Shown piece after piece: positions 63,700-64,000 of a stretch of 64,000 nucleotides of DNA. Under the pieces are notes generated by a model. The model did no database searches. It worked only from the letters and a program-made list of their open reading frames with translations, and was not told where the DNA came from. This DNA comes from Cytobacillus firmus NBRC 15306. Its GTDB lineage: Bacteria; Bacillota; Bacilli; Bacillales; Cytobacillaceae. Location: NCBI RefSeq assembly GCF_001591465.1, contig NZ_BCUY01000008.1, positions 1 to 64,000 of the forward strand, read 5' to 3'. Each line of letters opens with the position of its first letter. Position 1 is the stretch's first letter. The position numbers were made by a program, and so were the translations under genes.

Positions 63700-64000
63700 T
63701 TACGCTGAAGTCTTGCGCTCTTCTTCTACGACTGTACCGTCCTCCAAAACAAGCTTAGGAGAACCGTTATCAATAACCGTTTCTTTCGTAATAATGCATT
63801 TTTTAATATCTTCGCGCGAAGGAAGATCAAACATTACATCCAGCATAATTCCTTCAATAATGGAGCGCAGTCCGCGGGCACCTGTTTTTCTTTCAATTGC
63901 TTTTTTAGCAATTTCCTCAAGTGCGTCTTCTTCGAACTCAAGCTCAACATCATCGAGTTCAAGCATTTTCTGGTATTGTTTGACAAGTGCATTTTTAGGT
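63700..64000 (-). CDS. clpX: ClpX, C-terminal end (5' part outside window)
   Basis: The last 100 codons of the ClpP-associated unfoldase ClpX. The visible part is the C-terminal small AAA subdomain ([60 protein letters not shown]) with the sensor 2 arginine in GARGLR. Walker motifs and the zinc domain are beyond the window edge. The position before lonB matches B. subtilis. Confidence 0.95.
   Translation of the reverse strand, partial: PKNALVKQYQKMLELDDVELEFEEDALEEIAKKAIERKTGARGLRSIIEGIMLDVMFDLPSREDIKKCIITKETVIDNGSPKLVLEDGTVVEEERKTSA

Noticed and set aside
1-64000. Prophage, transposon, CRISPR array, rRNA or tRNA genes
   Set aside because: No integrase, transposase, terminal repeats, regularly spaced repeats or structural RNA sequences were recognised on either strand.

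Overview
The window looks like a chromosomal segment from a spore-forming, monoderm, low-to-moderate G+C Bacillaceae species (Bacillus sensu lato). I see no phage, insertion sequence, CRISPR array, rRNA or tRNA. Gene order closely follows the region around safA, nadBCA, spo0B-obg, mre/min, folC-valS, hemAXCDBL and lonA/lonB/clpX in Bacillus subtilis. Sporulation genes (safA, spo0B, spoIVFA, spoIVFB, spoIIB, ysxE, spoVID, lonB), a T-box before valS and an L21 leader before rplU support this. Most genes are on the minus strand.

Layout. 1-6690: the coat gene safA (cut by the window edge), the NAD synthesis genes nadA-nadC-nadB, and, divergently, the cysteine desulfurase nadS and the niacin-responsive repressor nadR, with a palindrome between the two units. 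6735-22091: pheA, pheB, obg, spo0B; rpmA-prp-rplU behind an L21 leader; an RNase E/G homologue (absent from B. subtilis); spoIVFA/spoIVFB; minC/minD; mreB/C/D; radC; maf; spoIIB. 22220-41653: a large type IV pilus locus placed where B. subtilis has little more than comC. 41738-55347: folC, T-box valS, ysxE, spoVID and the heme operon hemAXCDBL. 55575-64000: a YsxD-like membrane protein, a polar amino acid ABC transporter, engB, lonA, lonB and the 3' end of clpX.

The accessory part is the pilus locus. On the minus strand it carries a two-gene (possibly one-gene) membrane/acidic protein, a PRC-barrel protein, a VanW/G5 protein, PilB, PilT, PilC, a major-type pilin, the prepilin peptidase ComC/PilD, a split PilM, PilN, PilO and a small unknown ORF. 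On the plus strand a divergent operon encodes three minor prepilins, the last a 664-residue protein with a beta-helix-like body and no Glu+5. Facing it is a secreted 955-residue von Willebrand A protein, followed by a membrane GAF-GGDEF protein whose inhibitory site is missing. No secretin or PilP is present, as expected for a monoderm. I infer a retractable pilus (both PilB and PilT) with a VWA protein as candidate tip adhesin and a neighbouring c-di-GMP synthase.

Two coding sequences in the pilus locus are interrupted by apparent one-base shifts (pilM near 24325-24335, and an A7 tract at 33205-33211). Three genes (nadS, the ORF after pilO, the GGDEF gene) have a good Shine-Dalgarno placed before ATT or ATA rather than a canonical start. 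These are the points most worth checking against raw reads and relatives.
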